The notes under the pieces are model-generated. The model made no database searches, was not told where the DNA came from, and saw only the letters and a program-made list of their open reading frames with translations. A DNA stretch of 5,815 bases from an uncultured Aquificaceae bacterium (lineage in GTDB: Bacteria > Aquificota > Aquificia > Aquificales > Aquificaceae). The stretch covers positions 1 to 5,815 of the forward strand of contig CALLAD010000036.1 in assembly GCA_938002625.1 (NCBI GenBank), read 5' to 3'. A program made the position numbers and the translations under genes. How positions within the stretch are numbered: the first letter of the stretch is position 1; each line of letters opens with the position of its first letter. This document shows, in pieces, positions 5,093 through 5,815 of this stretch.

Positions 5093-5815
5093 ATGGGTTA
5101 TTTTATCACAAATAACGGAGCAAAGGACCTTAAGAAAAGGCTTAATCAATTGATCTCAGTCAGTGAAGAAATAAAAGCTCTTGTAGGTTTCTTTTATTTT
5201 TCTGGCTTGAAGGAGTTATACGATGGCTTAAGGAAAAATCCATCCCTTACTCTTAAAGTTCTTGTTGGACGAAACGTAGATAGGACAATTTATGGATTAA
5301 TTGAGTATGGGGAAAATAGCAAGGGAGCCTCGGATAGAGAGAAGATTGATGAGTATTTCGCCTCTATCAAAAAGTCTTTAAACTCCGAGGATTTTGACAA
5401 CAAGGAATTTTATGAGCAAGCCAGATTTTTTATAGATTTAATAAGGGAAGGTCGCCTCATAATTAGGAAAACACATAAGCCCAACCATGCAAAGCTTTAT
5501 ATTTTCAAGCTTAACGAAATGCAAATCGCAAGAAGGGAGCTATTTATAACTGGAAGCAGTAATCTAACGTATTATGGACTAAGTTATCAAGATGAATTTA
5601 ACGTAGAAATAAGCGATTTTGGATTTCAAGAAGCGGAGAAGTACTTTGATAATCTATGGGAGAGAGCTATAAAAATTACGGAAGATGATGTTATCAAAAA
5701 GGAATTAATTAGCCTTGTTGAAGAGAAAACCTTACTGAGGAAAATAACACCCTTTGAGGCTTATGTTTATGTACTTAAAAACTATATTGATTCTTACCAA
5801 GGAAAAGATCTAAGT
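5093..5815 (+). CDS. PLD-like (HKD) nuclease domain, probable N-terminus of a SNF2/DEAD helicase; 3' end outside the window
   Basis: The frame is open from the ATG at 5093 to the right edge, giving 241 residues without a stop. The start (MGYFITNNG) leads into a domain with strands KALVGFFYFSGL (28-39) and LTLKVLVGRN (52-61). The phospholipase-D nuclease signature follows: His132-x-Lys134 in NHAKLYIF, Gly154-Ser-Ser-Asn157-Leu in ITGSSNLTYYGL, and acidic residues in DEFNVEI (167-173). This half-HKD layout is that of restriction-type PLD nucleases (NgoFVII, BfiI) and of the N-terminal domain of large SNF2-type helicases. The stretch ITPFEAYVYVLKNYI (218-232) resembles the linker that precedes the helicase core in those fusions, so I expect helicase motifs downstream; they are not visible here. 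GC is about 34% by hand count and ATA supplies 8 of 21 Ile codons, against 20 of 24 in the ChaN-like gene, which suggests transfer. A stand-alone PLD nuclease remains possible. Confidence 0.75.
   Translation, partial: MGYFITNNGAKDLKKRLNQLISVSEEIKALVGFFYFSGLKELYDGLRKNPSLTLKVLVGRNVDRTIYGLIEYGENSKGASDREKIDEYFASIKKSLNSEDFDNKEFYEQARFFIDLIREGRLIIRKTHKPNHAKLYIFKLNEMQIARRELFITGSSNLTYYGLSYQDEFNVEISDFGFQEAEKYFDNLWERAIKITEDDVIKKELISLVEEKTLLRKITPFEAYVYVLKNYIDSYQGKDLS

Overview
The window looks like chromosomal DNA from a thermophilic, Aquificales-like bacterium (Hydrogenobacter/Thermocrinis type). This is an inference from Lys/Glu-rich proteins, near-exclusive AGG/AGA arginine codons, strong ATA bias for isoleucine, very tight gene packing and short overlapping operons. 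Hand-counted GC is about 41-42% over sampled stretches of the housekeeping genes. No sequence of more than about 100 bases lacks a gene.

Layout from left to right. (1) The 3' part of a + strand gene for an FG-GAP/VCBS-like beta-propeller protein runs in from the left edge and ends at 1033. (2) A compact - strand operon, read from 3629 down to 1028, encodes a small ribbon-helix-helix (RHH)-like protein with a poly-Glu/Gln tail, HisC (histidinol-phosphate aminotransferase), a HIT-family hydrolase and a MidA-type SAM-dependent methyltransferase. RHH/hisC and HIT/midA are joined by 4-base ATGA overlaps. A 24-base gap with a likely internal promoter separates hisC from HIT. (3) A + strand gene for an exported ChaN/Tiki-like protein (3675-4469) diverges from this operon across 45 bases. 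(4) recR (- strand, 4999-4385) converges on it, and the two coding regions overlap by 85 bases. (5) After a 93-base divergent spacer, a + strand gene starts at 5093 and runs off the right edge. Its 241 visible residues form a phospholipase-D-like (HKD) nuclease domain of the kind often fused ahead of a SNF2/DEAD helicase. It is visibly lower in GC (about 34%) and uses different codons from its neighbours.

Most of the window is housekeeping: histidine biosynthesis, recombinational repair and nucleotide hydrolysis. The parts most worth a second look are the right-edge PLD gene, which may be the edge of an acquired defence or restriction locus; the acidic-tailed RHH protein translationally coupled to hisC, with a palindrome over its divergent promoter; and a recurring arrangement in which a -10 box sits almost on the start codon without a Shine-Dalgarno, suggesting leaderless messages for recR, the ChaN-like gene and the PLD gene.
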